The notes beneath the pieces were generated by a model that did not search any database, was not told the origin of the DNA, and was given only the letters and a program-made list of their open reading frames with translations. A program made the translations under genes and the position numbers. This document shows positions 10,556 to 20,637 of a stretch of DNA of 64,000 nucleotides, one piece after another (position 1 is the first letter of the stretch; the number at the start of each line of letters is the position of its first letter). The DNA lies in NCBI GenBank assembly GCA_023014485.1, contig JAJOZX010012090.1:49090-113089 (forward strand). Reading direction: 5' to 3'. The stretch is from Bathynomus jamesi. Lineage: Eukaryota > Arthropoda > Malacostraca > Isopoda > Cirolanidae.

Positions 10556-11233
10556 TGCGAAAAATGCTCTGTATGAATTGGTCCACAATTAACCCACCCC
10601 TTATATCTCCAGTCTAACTATAGAGTAGATCAAGTCTAGCCTAGAGGGGTCAGCCTAGAGATTCCGGAAATGGTCCAGAGCGGGCAGATAAATTGAGGTC
10701 CACAGTAGGATTCCTCACAAGATTAGGTTAGGGCAATCTACCTTCACCTTTGTTAAGCTATGAGTTGATGCTGGGTCTTAGGTCACAATGTAGGCCTAAC
10801 TTGTTTGACCCAGCTTTATTTAATGTTCTTAACTGTTTGGTGTTAAAACTCATATTAGTTACTTACTTTTAGTTATTACAGTCTCTCCCTTCTCCGGTTG
10901 TCTCATTCGAGAGCGTACTTTGCTGGTACGTCCTCTCGCCCCGTTCGTCGTTTTTTTTCTCTCTTTGTTCTCCTCTTCGCGGGGCTTCTCGTACCAGCGT
11001 TGTCTTGGTTTATTCCTCGGTTGGTTGAGCGGTAATGTATCCTTATTACCGAGCACGCTCCTCCCACACAGTATATAAATACTAGTGTGGAGAATAACTC
11101 TGGTGAGCAACCAATTGGTTTCATCCACCCAGTTATTGACATAAAAGGAATTTAATGATTGTTAGATTAACTACCTACCTACTCAGTGAACCATTTTCGT
11201 TACCTCCCAACTACCCACTCATCAGTTTTCCAT
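10556..11233 (-). repeat. 5' LTR of BEL/Pao element
   Basis: Direct copy of 7748-8424, starting TGCGAAAAATG on the plus strand and ending CAGTTTTCCAT. A TATATAAATA box at about 11071-11080 is a plausible core promoter in the plus-strand reading, but transcription direction on the minus strand makes this uncertain. Confidence 0.88.
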
Positions 11234-11852
11234 AGTCTGCTTCCAGATCTCGCAGGGGGAGGTTGTGCGCTTTTTATTGAAGGTAAGAAGGTTCTTTTAA
11301 CTTAGTAAAAGTCCTATAATATTATATATATATTAATACGTATGGAGATACGTATGGTAAAATGTACGGTTGAGAAAAATTAATTTATAGTAATGACTAA
11401 TGAATAAGTATTTTTACACTGCGTTAGTAAATCTCTAAAAAAGTATATATAGTATGTAAAACTTGAATAATAATTTTTATTCACTGATTGTAATATTGTC
11501 GTCGAATTAAATAACAATTGCGTATATTACATAGACAAAATATTTTATAGACAAAATAATTCATAGATAAAATAATTACATAGAGAAAAATTACTTCTAT
11601 TGAAAATTCACAGAAAAAGGTTAAGTAAAATAAAATATTTTATATAACGTAATATATTATATATTATAATATTATAATTATTATTATTTTGAATTAATTT
11701 TGCTATTTTGTTTGAATTAATATTTTATTAGTTTAGTTACATATTTTATACGATGATATTTTACTTTTTTTAGGTTCTTCTGTATTATCGTCAACTAGAC
11801 AGCGTTCAGTTCTCTCTTACCAAGCATTCTCTACAACTTTTAAATTTCAACC

Positions 11853-12101
11853 ATGGAGCACCAAGAAGAAGTTCTCGACATTGAGATCGCCTCTGTCTCA
11901 GGCACTTCTGAGTCTCAGTCTGACCAGAAGCCTTTCCAAAACCCGTGGCCCCACCTGGAGCGCTACTTCAAGCTTAGCCGTCAGGACAAGCATAACAACA
12001 AAATACTCTATTTTGAGTGCCAAAAATGCCTCCCGACCAAGAAAATTGTTAAAGGCCATGTCAGCAGCCTTAGTAATTTTACCTTTCAGTTCCCGCCATA
12101 A
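11853..12101 (+). pseudogene. hAT transposase N-terminus with BED-type zinc finger
   Basis: The 82-codon product starts MEHQEEVLDIEIASVSG and contains WPHLERYFKLSRQDKHNNK followed by a CxxC pair and a downstream His: the first half of a BED finger, which binds the element ends in hAT transposases. The rest of the gene is absent, so the element at 7521-12467 is a deletion derivative. Confidence 0.65.
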
Positions 12102-12723
12102 TAATTATCTGGTAAATTAAAATTTAGTTAATGGTTACAAGGGTTTCAAAACATGTAATCAGTACATTTTTTATTAAAAATAAAAAAAAAAGTTATTAAG
12201 CAAAAAAGTTGCAAAACTTGATAAAAATACAGTTAAATACCTATTTATTGTTGGATTTTGCATAAATAAACATTTTCTATGGGTTTTAAAGCTTTTTTCC
12301 TTGATTTTTTAAATGTTAGTAAAGAAATAGTTATCGTTAACGGATTATCGTTAACTTCCGTTAACTTTGTAGTAAAATTATCGGATTATCGTTATCGGAG
12401 TTAAAAATTGGGGTTAACGGATTATCGTTATCGAAGTTAACTTTTTGGTTAACGGTGCCCACCACTGGTGACAATAGTGAATCACTGTCTACTACTTTTT
12501 AAATTTTACAAAAAGTTATTGTTATTTGTTACTCAGTTATTGCTAAAATCAATAAATTGAGGTGAATTAGAATAGATAGAAAATACAAATTGATTGGAAC
12601 CAATTTTAAGGGCCACTTTGAGTGGATCGAAAGGTTTTTGTGATTCATATGTATAAACTAAACTAAAATCTAAATTTTGTGGGGCCCATAAATAATTTTT
12701 GTGACACTCTTGCTCCGCCACTG

Positions 12724-13255
12724 TGCGCCAAATGGATAAAGAGTTCGTTAAACGGAATCCAACCAAGAGGAGGAGGGTTTGTCTACCAGGGGCCAGGGTT
12801 GACAGAATTAGAGACGAAATAGATAGGATTGATGTTGCCTCCCGTCACTCGATGTTGTTGACGATAGTAGGGGGCAACGACTCGTATAGGCCCGATACGA
12901 GAGTGCCTGACCTTTTGGAGAGATATAGGGGGTTAATTAGGTCCCTGAAGGCAAAGTCAGATATAGTTCAAGGTATTACACTTAGGCACGGTTTGGGTCT
13001 TAGGATTACGTCAATAACAATATTTTTGAATACTAAACTAGAAGAGATTTGTGCTGAGGAAAATGTACCCTTCGTAAAACTCTGGTCAGAATTTAATGAT
13101 CCTAGCCTTTTTTTTTATAAAAGATGGGGGTGCATTTCAATGAAATAGGGAATGCTAGGCTAGGTAGGTTAAACGATGAGAATGTTCGAAAGTTGTATAG
13201 GTCGAAGCCTTCTTTAAACGTTGTGGGTCCGGGAAACGCGTGCCCGACGTGAAAA
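12724..13255 (+). pseudogene. LINE ORF1 C-terminal part, SGNH-esterase-like
   Basis: The frame resumes VRQMDKEFVKRNPTKRRRVC and contains LTIVGGND (block III, catalytic-type Asn) about 60 codons later. After a one-base slip near 13120 it ends with DGVHFNEIGNARLGRL, the DxxH catalytic pair of SGNH hydrolases. Together with GDF before the hAT insert, all the sequence blocks of this fold are present. Such domains are known in CR1-group ORF1 proteins. Confidence 0.65.
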
Positions 13256-13264
13256 ATAGTTTAG

Positions 13265-14896
13265 CACGCCGATCCTTGGTAAAAAATAATTTAAACGTCT
13301 TTTATTGTAACGCGCGTAGTATTAGAAATAAATTGAACGAATTTAAGGCGATAATTTATTCCGGGAACTACGATATAGCCAAGTTGCTATAACCGAAACG
13401 TGGTTAAATACCGTGACTCGGGACTTGTTGGGGGAACGTGATTTAGCGGGTTTTAAACTTTTTACTAATGATAGGTTACATAGGATTGGTGGCGGCGTTT
13501 TGCTGTACATTCGTAATTCCCCTAGGGCTATCGAGGTTAACCCTTTAATGACGGATGGTACCTTAAGGTCCACCAGAAATAATAATATAAATTGTACTAC
13601 AATGCCTCGTTTCTATAAATGTTTCTACATGTTTATATATAGATGTCATTTAGTTGTTGAGAAAGAAACCCAAAATGTGTATCATTTCAGTGACTAGTTA
13701 CTAAAATATTTAGTTTTGAATAACAATAAAACCTATACGTTTTGGTAACAAGAGTGACCGCATATGCTGCGGACTAGTCCTTAAAGGGTTAAGATAGATT
13801 TTCCGGCAGCAATTAATGCGATATGCGTTGAAGTTAGGGCGCGTAGTATTAGTTTTAATTTTGTTGTTGTTTATAGACCTCTCGTTCAACCCCTCGATAC
13901 CGATACTAGATTTTACTCACTTCTTAGTAACTTTATTAATAATCGGAATAGTATAATTGTCGGAGACTTTAACTGCCCTAATGTTAATTACGAGACTTTT
14001 ACTGGTAATGAGGAGGGTTTGAGACTAGTTGAATTCATGAAAGATAATTTCTTAGGACAGATGGTTACCGAACCAACGCGCGGTGACAATATCTTAGACG
14101 TGGTGATGACGAACGACGATAATATAGTTGAAGGTTTAGAAGTAGGTGAGAGTTTGGGATGTAGCGATCACCAAATTATTAGGTTTAAGCTATTGATAGA
14201 AAACAGTAAGGATAGTAACGTAATAGAAGTCCCTGATTTTCGTAGGGATAATTTTGATAGTTTTGCGGACAGGATGAGAGTAGTGGACTGGGATAATTTA
14301 TTTATGGGAAATAACGCAAATTTTCTTTGGGAGGCGTTTAAAGAAAGTTTTTTAAATATCAAAAAGGAGTTTATTCTGCGTAGGCCCAAGCGCGCTAGAA
14401 ATCATGGTAGACCCAAGTGGTGGACTAGGGAAATTGGCGAGTTCATAAACTAGCGTAACAGAGTGTATAGACTTAATAAGCGCAATGGCACGGCAGCTAA
14501 CTTTAATAGATATATCGAGCTTAGACGTCAGGTTAAAAGATCAGTTAGGAATGCTAAGCATAATTTAGAGATACTTATAGCTGCGGATAGTAAACATAAT
14601 CCAAAAACGTTTTTTGAATACGTCAATAATCGTAAGCTGATAAAAAATAACATAGGCCCTCTAGTGGACGTTAACGGCGCTTTGGCTTCCGACGCTCAGG
14701 CGATGGCGGGTATTTCAATAACTTTTTTGCGACAGTTTTTACCGTAGAAGACGTAAATAATGTCCCCGACGTGGACGATATCGTTCCATTTAGTAGCGAG
14801 ACTATTTTGAATTATATCGATATATCAATTATATCGATAAGCTAAAAGTTAGCAAGGCTCCAGACCCTCACGCGCTTCATCCCAGACATTTGAAAG
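13265..14896 (+). pseudogene. LINE ORF2: apurinic-type endonuclease and linker, RT missing
   Basis: In pieces across frames: NVFYCNARSIRNKLNEFK (endonuclease start), AITETWLN (catalytic-type Glu), GGGVLLYIRNS, IIVGDFNCPNVNYE (Asp/Asn pair) and GCSDHQIIRF (catalytic His). The linker then has WWTREIGEFIN and a stop, and the frame resumes to KAPDPHALHPRHLK, the opening motif of the reverse transcriptase, where the LINE is cut at 14896. A piggyBac MITE interrupts it at 13541-13788. There are several stops and frameshifts. Confidence 0.75.
13541..13788. mobile_element. piggyBac MITE, TTAA target
   Basis: Ends CCCTTTAATG and CTTAAAGGG lie between TTAA duplications (13537-13540, 13789-13792), the strict target of piggyBac elements. 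Subterminal GACGGATGGTACC / GGACTAGTCC blocks are not perfectly inverted. Removing it rejoins the LINE endonuclease frame (EV-KIDFPAA). Confidence 0.85.
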
Positions 14897-15918
14897 CAGG
14901 GCCCTATCATGGGTTCGGGGGCCCAGGGCACATTACGTAAAGGAGCCCTAATAAAAAACAGATAAATCAGAACATCATTTATCATATTTCATCATATTAA
15001 CATCATTTTATTTCAAAAACACCAGTCTCAATTAGTGGGATTTTCGATCCTTGTAGTCTAAGAAAGCATCAATTGTGCGATCAACATCGATTTTCTTCAT
15101 GACATCACTTTTCCTTCTCTATTGGGATCAGAAGCATAATTTTAGTTTTCAAGTTTGCGAATTTAATATAAACATTATAGGGTGGATCGATTTTACATTT
15201 CTTTCGATTTCCATATTCTAATAGAGACAAAAACTTGCGCATGCATGAGAAAATAGCCTCTGCAAAATCTTAGCTTAATAGGTAATCATCTTCTGCCCCC
15301 GGCAGAGCGATGAAAATCATATTGTAGTAGTCAAAAACGTATTTTTAAACCCTAGCCTAGAGTCATAAAATTTTGCGTGTGTGTTATTTCATGCCTAAGC
15401 AACGATATAAATGCTATGGGAAATATATAAATGCATTATTTAAGACAAAGAGCCGATCTGAAAATATGTATATTATACATATTTTCAGATCGGCTCTTTG
15501 TCTTAAATAATGCATTTATATATTTCCCATAGCATTTATATCGTTGCTTAGGCATGAAATAACACACACGCAAAATTTTATGACTCTAGGCTAGGGTTTA
15601 AAAATACGTTTTTGACTACTAAAATATGATTTTCATCGCTCTGCCAGGGGCAGAAGATGATTACCTATTAAGCTAAGATTTTGCAGAGGCTATTTTCTCA
15701 TGCATGCGCAAGGTTTTGTCTCTATTAGAATATGGAAATCGAAAAAAATGTAAAATCGATCCACCCTAATAAACAATCGTTAAAACATGATAGGTGAAAG
15801 CTAAAAAATAAGCTTGCTTTTGTTAAAATTTGCGATATTTTGTCGACAAATAATAGTGAGGTAGGGGCTTTGCACTCAATTTTGAACTGGGCCCCCCAAA
15901 ATTTTAGTTACGCCACTG
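14897..15918. mobile_element. Probable hAT element with diverged ends, carrying a palindrome
   Basis: Left end CAGGGCCCTATCATGGG, right end GTTACGCCACTG. Both have a GGGGGCCCAG block at the same distance (about 20 bp) from the tip. The flanks TTTGAAAG and TGTGCATT do not match, so the ends are eroded or come from two elements. Confidence 0.45.
15180..15766. mobile_element. Long palindromic DNA element, TA target
   Basis: A 587-bp near-perfect palindrome centred near 15473, from GGGTGGATCG to CGATCCACCC, flanked by TA on both sides. Arms of about 290 bp differ at only a few bases (for example, CCCCGG versus CAGGGG near the GGCAGAG block). It has no coding capacity. The TA flank fits a Tc1/mariner-type or other TA-targeting transposase. 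Confidence 0.8.
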
Positions 15919-16378
15919 TGTGCATTTAATTAATTAACTAAGTGTCCCGGTTTGAGGAAAGAAGATTATGGTAAGCCTATTATTAAATATATGTTAATTA
16001 AATATAATTATTAAATATATATTAATTATTAAAAAATATTAACTTATTAGACATTTAAAAAATGAATGAATAGTAACTGAACAATGTTATCACAACTATC
16101 AGTGATAATTTATCAAAAATATTCACTAACACTAAAAAGAAGTGTGCAGCAGAACCACAATCACATGTAGATTCAACTAAGCAATGTTGCCAATTATTAT
16201 TACTGAAACTCTGCAAAATTACGACAAAAACCTTAAAAGATTGAACTTGATTTGAAATCCACGATTTGTAATATAAAATTCGATAAAAATATCTTCAAAT
16301 CTTAACTCTGTTTTTTTTTTAAAGAATAAGCTAAAAAATAAGTCATAAGCCATTGCCCAAATTTTCAAGCCCCCCCTT
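15919..16378. other. AT-rich spacer with a hAT-like terminus
   Basis: Mostly AT-rich. Near 16367-16389 the reverse strand reads CAGGCCCGGATCAAGGGGGG, a hAT-like end whose partner I could not find. Confidence 0.35.
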
Positions 16379-16379
16379 G

Positions 16380-18240
16380 ATCCGGGCCTGCCAACCGTCA
16401 ACGCCAATTTCTGATGATCTGTGTTTAAGTTCAAGCTCTGCATCTGCTTCTAAAGAAAATGAATCATCTTTAAGAAATTCTACCAATTTGGGCAAAAATA
16501 ATGCTTTTGAATATTTTAAAAGATCTGGCGAATCAAAGGGAAGAAATTATATCCAGTGTCAGATATGCTTGAAACAAGAGGCAGTCATCAAAATATTTCG
16601 TAAATCAAAAAGAATACTGAGGAGGGAACTGTTCCACGCCAATAAATTCTTCGCGAACATCTGGAAAGTGAGATGCATGCCAAAGCTGTTGATGCTGAAA
16701 AGATATCAAATTCAACCCCATCAGTCAAAGCCACTAAAACTCCAATAGAAAGCACAATCACTAAGTCCAATAGTCATCTGAAAAACAGTGGCCAGTCTTA
16801 TGATCAATGTGTATAATGATGCCAAGAAGCTCACGCTTTCTGCATGGAGCTGGCATGCTCGAGAAGTTGCAAACATGATGGCTGCTACTGTTGATGTATA
16901 AAAAGAATTTGAAAACTTCAATCCTAAATCTCTTCCTTACAATATGTGACACCAATTCAACACAAATTTTTTTTACACTGCATTGTAATGGCTGACAAAG
17001 ATCAACTGAAATCAAAGATTGATAGTTGCTTAGCACTTTCATTGCCATGTGATAGCTCAGTCGACAGGACAAAAATTGATAATTGCCATGTTTTAGCAAA
17101 AATTATAAACCAGGAAGGAAATGTAGACCTTTTGTTTCTTGGTCTTGAAGAACCCAGTGCAAGAGGTACGGATGGATATATACAAGTAGTAAAGAATGCT
17201 GTCAATCTAACAACAACAACATGGCCAAATGTTGCGGGAAAAATGACATCCCTTACCACAGATAGGACCAACATGAATACTGGAGAAAGAAAAAGTCTAT
17301 GGGCATCATTAAGCAAGGAGCATGAAGAGTATGGTTTGTCATTGCTTAAGGTTTGGTGTGCTGCTCACCGAGTAGATCTTGCCTGGAAAGCGGTCTCGGA
17401 AAATGTCTCAGAGATAAAGTTTATGTTTTCAAAACTGGTATCTATTGCGTCATTTTTTTTCATGTGTCAAGAGTGCGTTCCAGAGAACTTCGTGATGTTG
17501 CTAAGGAAAATTCATCCCAGCTTCGTGAAATACCTAAGCTGTTTGAGGTGCGTTGAAGTGAATTCACTTCCTCACTCTTCGACTCTGTTTTATTCTCTTG
17601 GCGAGTCTTGGTAAAATATTTTGAGATAATGCCTGATGCAGTATCTCAAGGTTATCACCCATACCTGACAAAAGCAGATAACATTTGACTCATGGCTTTT
17701 CTTGGAGATTTGCTGTTTGTGTTTCCAAGATACCACAAAAAAAATGCAGCAAACTTCAACATCACGTATCTGCCAAAATGGAAGTCTGATATTTTGAAAC
17801 GGCTTGATGAGCTCAATCAGTCATCTGTTTTAGGTGGATGGGAAGCAGAATTTCATCACAACTACCAAGTTGGCATAAAAGAATTCTATGGTATACAGCT
17901 TAAAGAAATAAAAGAACACCTTAGAAAAGAAAATCATTTGTATGTAAGTGAGAGTGAAAAAACTTTCTCTACAATGCGACTTGAGATATTGGAATCACTC
18001 AAGCAATTTCTAATGGAAATGTTAGCATTTGATGAAACCACTCACAACTTGCTGAGGTGCTTTATTACATTCAATGCAAATAATGATGAAGTAATGGCAG
18101 TTCACAAACAAAGAGCATATGACTTAACACTGGCAAATATTTCTGAAGAGTACCGTGATGCTGTCAAGATCATTGGTTCAAAATCAATTTCATTGCTACA
18201 AACTGTTCAATATCTTGTCAAAAATCTAGATGACTATTAA
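16380..18240 (+). pseudogene. hAT transposase (BED finger plus core), frameshifted and lacking the C-terminus
   Basis: N-terminal region: FEYFKRSGESKGRN then IQCQICLKQE (CxxC), and after a frameshift EHLESEMHAKAV (HxxxxxH), together a BED finger. Core at 16946-17614: NCHVLAKIINQEGNVDLLFLG, then VAGKMTSLTTDRTNMNTGE (catalytic-type Asp) and VWCAAHRVDLAWKA (the CxxH motif of hAT cores). A third piece at 17692-18240 continues to SLLQTVQYLVKNLDDY and stops before the dimerisation domain. The protein type resembles the KIAA1586/ZNF862 group. The element at 62850-63775 carries the missing C-terminal part of a similar protein. Confidence 0.7.
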
Positions 18241-18480
18241 ACCTTGGCCATTGTGGTTGCCAGAATTGCCATAATTCAAGTAAAGGGTCCTACCATACAT
18301 GGGACCCCCAAAATAATTAAGAATCCTATTATTGAGTAGTCTCAGATTGCATCTAAGCGCACCTTTTTGTAAGAAATTTCCCGGGCCCTCGGCGGGCCAC
18401 GGACCCTGGCCTGCAACCATTCACCCCCCTCGCTTGCAGTGTGTGCACTATTGAAAATTTCTTAAAATAGGCCCTGCAAA
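18241..18480. other. GC-rich hAT-like terminal region
   Basis: The reverse strand from about 18407 reads CAGGGTCCGTGGCCCGCC, a plausible terminus for the hAT remnant to the left. No duplication was found. Confidence 0.35.
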
Positions 18481-19030
18481 ACCGCCATATAGGTAGGAGG
18501 TACACAGTATCTGAAGACAGGACATTGCACAATAACACCACATTAGAGCTGTTTTGGACCCTAGTAATGAAATTACATATATTCTTCCGGATTAACATTT
18601 GGTTGGTAGGTAGGTTACGCGTAGTAAACATAAAATTGGCACTGCACCATTTTGGTTCCCTACACAGCATACGAAAAATATTATTATAAGCAACAGAGAG
18701 TTTATTCATAGCAGTTTTTGTATAGTTCCGCCACAGATGGGATGTATACAATGCAGTACAGTAAGTTATAAAAAGATAAGTTTTAACTGATTCTGAACAC
18801 ATACCAAATTTCCTTACTAGCATGTTACCCTGTACATACAGCTTTTTACGTTGCTTCTCAATATCAAGTTCATCTCGCAGCTCGTGAGTAATTATATGAC
18901 CTAAGTATTTACATGTGTCTTTGACAGGTATTGTCTGACCATTCATTTCGAAAGACCCACTTGATACATGTTTCAGTAGATTACACCTAAAAATCAAAAT
19001 ACAACCCGCCTATCATTATAGGTGATGTCA
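18481..19030 (-). pseudogene. LINE reverse transcriptase C-terminal fragment
   Basis: The frame contains LLKHVSSGSFEMNGQTIPV, CKYLGHIITHELRDE, VQGNMLVRKFGMCSESVK and AYNNIFRMLCREPKWCSA, then NLPTNQMLIRKNICNFI. The CKYLGHII block is the thumb-type motif seen right after the palm of non-LTR reverse transcriptases. 5'-truncated, as is usual for LINE copies. A second copy of the same family is at 62409-64000. Confidence 0.75.
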
Positions 19031-19065
19031 TATTTCCTGGTGAGAGCTATCTCAATGCATATAAT

Positions 19066-19160
19066 CAGAGGCGGATTAAGACACCTCGGGGCCCTGGGGC
19101 AATGAAGAATATGGGGACTCCGCTCCGTACATACGCTTCCTCTTACAAGTTACAAACGTT
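19066..19160. other. hAT-like left terminus, no partner
   Basis: CAGAGGCGGATTAAGAC followed by GGGGCCCTGGGGCAATG is a classic hAT end. The right end is not identified. Confidence 0.4.
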
Positions 19161-19176
19161 GTTTTTCATTAAAAAT

Positions 19177-19391
19177 CAAAGCTAGGCACTTGCGGTTTTT
19201 TTTGCGGTACTGCTGTACTGCGGTACTACCGCACTACCAAACCGGTACCGCATAACGCAGTACCGCAAAGGATCGCTGAAAGTACAGGCTGTACTTTCAG
19301 CGATCCTTTGCGGTACTGCGTTATGCGGTACCGGTTTGGTAGTGCGGTGGTACCGCAGTACCGCAAAAAAAAACGCAAGTGCCCAGCTTTG
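19177..19391. mobile_element. hAT MITE with GCGGTACTG subterminal repeats (copy 1)
   Basis: Starts CAAAGCTAGGCACTTGCGG, ends CGCAAGTGCCCAGCTTTG, with identical octamers TTAAAAAT outside (19169-19176, 19392-19399). The interior is a near-perfect palindrome built of GCGGTACTG / ACCGGTTTGGTAG blocks around CTGAAAGTACAGGCTGTAC. Same family as 28452-28665. Confidence 0.9.
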
Positions 19392-19486
19392 TTAAAAATA
19401 CACTTAGATCTACAGACATGTGTTGTTTTTTTATAAATTCCCATTCTTTTAAATATGTAACGATTTTTTAATTATCTAATATACTA

Positions 19487-20134
19487 CAGGGTGTCTCAAA
19501 AGTCACTATCTATTTCGGTGACATTAGATGTTTTTTAAAAAAATGCTATGCTGGCATAAAGATATGTACTTCTGGTGCAAATTTGTGTATTTAAAAAAAG
19601 TTAATTGGTTTATTATCTTGACATGCTTGAACAATTCCTCGAACCTCAACTTCTTACTGATGGCATTCTTGACACAGTAGTTTTTCAGCAGGATGGAGCA
19701 CCGTGCCATTATGCAATAATTGTACGTGATTATCTTGACAGACGCTTCCCCGGTCGCTGGATTGGTCGTGGAGGAACACAACCATGGGCAGCACGCTCAC
19801 CGATTTAACACCATTAGATTTTTTCGCCTGGGGTTTCATTAAGTCTAAGGTGTACACTGGTAGAAGAATTAGTGATGTAGCCGAACTTCGAAATCGTATT
19901 ACCGATGCAGTTCAGAAAATAACACCTCAAATGCTGGAAAGTGTGTTCCGGGAAACAACTTATCGCTTTGAGCTCTGTAGAGACACTGATGGTCGCCATG
20001 TGGAGACAGATAAATAAATAGCACTAATTCTTTGTGGCACTTACTTTGAAATAAATATATTTTTCATGTCTTAAACCAGTTTTTCGTAATTCCCATTATT
20101 TTTCAAAATAGATAGTGACTTTTGAGACACCCTG
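19487..20134 (+). mobile_element. Internally deleted mariner-like element (C-terminal part kept)
   Basis: Inverted ends CAGGGTGTCTCAAAAGTCAC over about 30 bp, flanked by TA (19485-19486, 20135-20136). At 648 bp it retains only the 3' part of the transposase gene. The TIR begins with the same CAGGGTGTC as the mariner at 4237-4650 but differs after that. Confidence 0.88.
19605..20017 (+). pseudogene. Mariner transposase C-terminal fragment, frameshifted
   Basis: Contains VVFQQDGAPCHY (second catalytic Asp) and, about 40 residues on, DLTPLDFFAWGFIKSKVY, which follows the third Asp of the mariner DDD triad. The frame changes near 19803, so the two catalytic blocks are in different frames (ORFs 19605-19808 and 19784-20017). 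The N-terminal helix-turn-helix and first Asp are missing. Confidence 0.8.
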
Positions 20135-20150
20135 TATTTCAGAAATGAAG

Positions 20151-20155
<5 letters not shown>

Positions 20156-20190
<35 letters not shown>
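20156..20190. repeat. (TA)n microsatellite
   Basis: TA tract directly flanking the Penelope pair; another lies at the other side (23533-23577). Confidence 0.9.
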
Positions 20191-20196
<6 letters not shown>

Positions 20197-20259
20197 TAGG
20201 AGAAATCCAATGACAAGGAGGAATGTAAATGCCATGAAAAGTCTTCTTTAATGCGCAAC

Positions 20260-20285
20260 GTTTCGAGCAATACGCTCATCATCAG
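20260..20285 (-). ncRNA. Hammerhead-ribozyme-like core in Penelope tail
   Basis: Element strand: CTGATGA, a 4-bp stem (GAGC/GCTC) with loop GTATT, then GAAAC. These are the two conserved boxes and helix II of the hammerhead fold, known from Penelope-like elements. Helix III and the cleavage triplet are not clear, so activity cannot be claimed. Confidence 0.5.
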
Positions 20286-20637
20286 GCTAGATAATAACAA
20301 TATGAAATTAGAATCAATAAATAAATGTGAACAAGACAAAATAATTTCTATAAAAAGACTAAAAGAAGACGGTTAAATTCAAAGTTATAAAAATTTACAT
20401 ATAAAATTACAAGAATTTTAAAAGCTATTATTAAATTACATATAGTAAATTGAAATTAGTACACTGGAATAATTAACACTAATACAATGGAATAATTAAC
20501 ACTACGAACCTTTCAATGCTGGTTCCGAGGCACGAGTAATTTAAACAAAACAAAACAGGAAACAAGCTATGGGTTGGGCGGTTGGAGTTATAAGTTAGGG
20601 GAGGGGGGATTATAAAAAATTGGGATGGGGGAGGGGT

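Larger units (their letters stand above)
7748..11233 (-). mobile_element. BEL/Pao LTR retrotransposon, internally deleted
   Basis: Two near-identical 677-bp LTRs (TG...CA) flank about 2.1 kb. The hexamer AGTCTG is found on both sides (7742-7747 and 11234-11239) and is the likely duplication. The only coding remnant is the integrase end on the minus strand, so the element runs right to left: 5' LTR at 10556-11233, 3' LTR at 7748-8424. Gag, protease, RT and RNase H are gone. A TGG-starting primer-binding-site candidate adjoins the 5' LTR at about 10535-10555. Confidence 0.85.
7521..12467. mobile_element. hAT element with BED-finger remnant, interrupted by BEL/Pao
   Basis: Left end CAGTGTTGGGCAC, right end GGTGCCCACCACTG. 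Flanks GTGACTAT and GTGACAAT differ at one base. Both subterminal regions are dense in GTTAACGGATTATCG-type repeats (7538-7680 and 12335-12455). Coding remnant at 11853-12101. The BEL/Pao insertion at 7748-11233 lies near its left end. Confidence 0.75.
6923..12723. mobile_element. hAT element inserted in the LINE (host of further insertions)
   Basis: Ends are CAGTGGCGGATCTAGC (6923) and TTGCTCCGCCACTG (12723). Flanks are TGCGCCAT (6915-6922) and TGCGCCAA (12724-12731), 7 of 8 identical. Each terminus continues into a GGGGCCC block. Once the inner insert 7521-12467 is removed, about 0.85 kb of its own AT-rich non-coding DNA remains, so it is a non-autonomous copy. Confidence 0.75.
5600..14896 (+). 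mobile_element. CR1-like LINE, cut into pieces by nested insertions
   Basis: Reading across the inserts gives one LINE: a start region with a CxxC motif (5685-5761), a coiled-coil/linker (about 6560-6880), an SGNH-esterase-like domain (6860-6922 joined to 12724-13210) and an endonuclease ORF2 (13265-14896). It stops just as the reverse transcriptase begins, where another repeat starts at 14897. Insertions inside it are 5762-6042, about 6082-6550, 6923-12723 and 13541-13788. Region 5211-5684 upstream is probably its 5' UTR. The esterase in ORF1 is a known trait of CR1-group elements. Confidence 0.75.
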
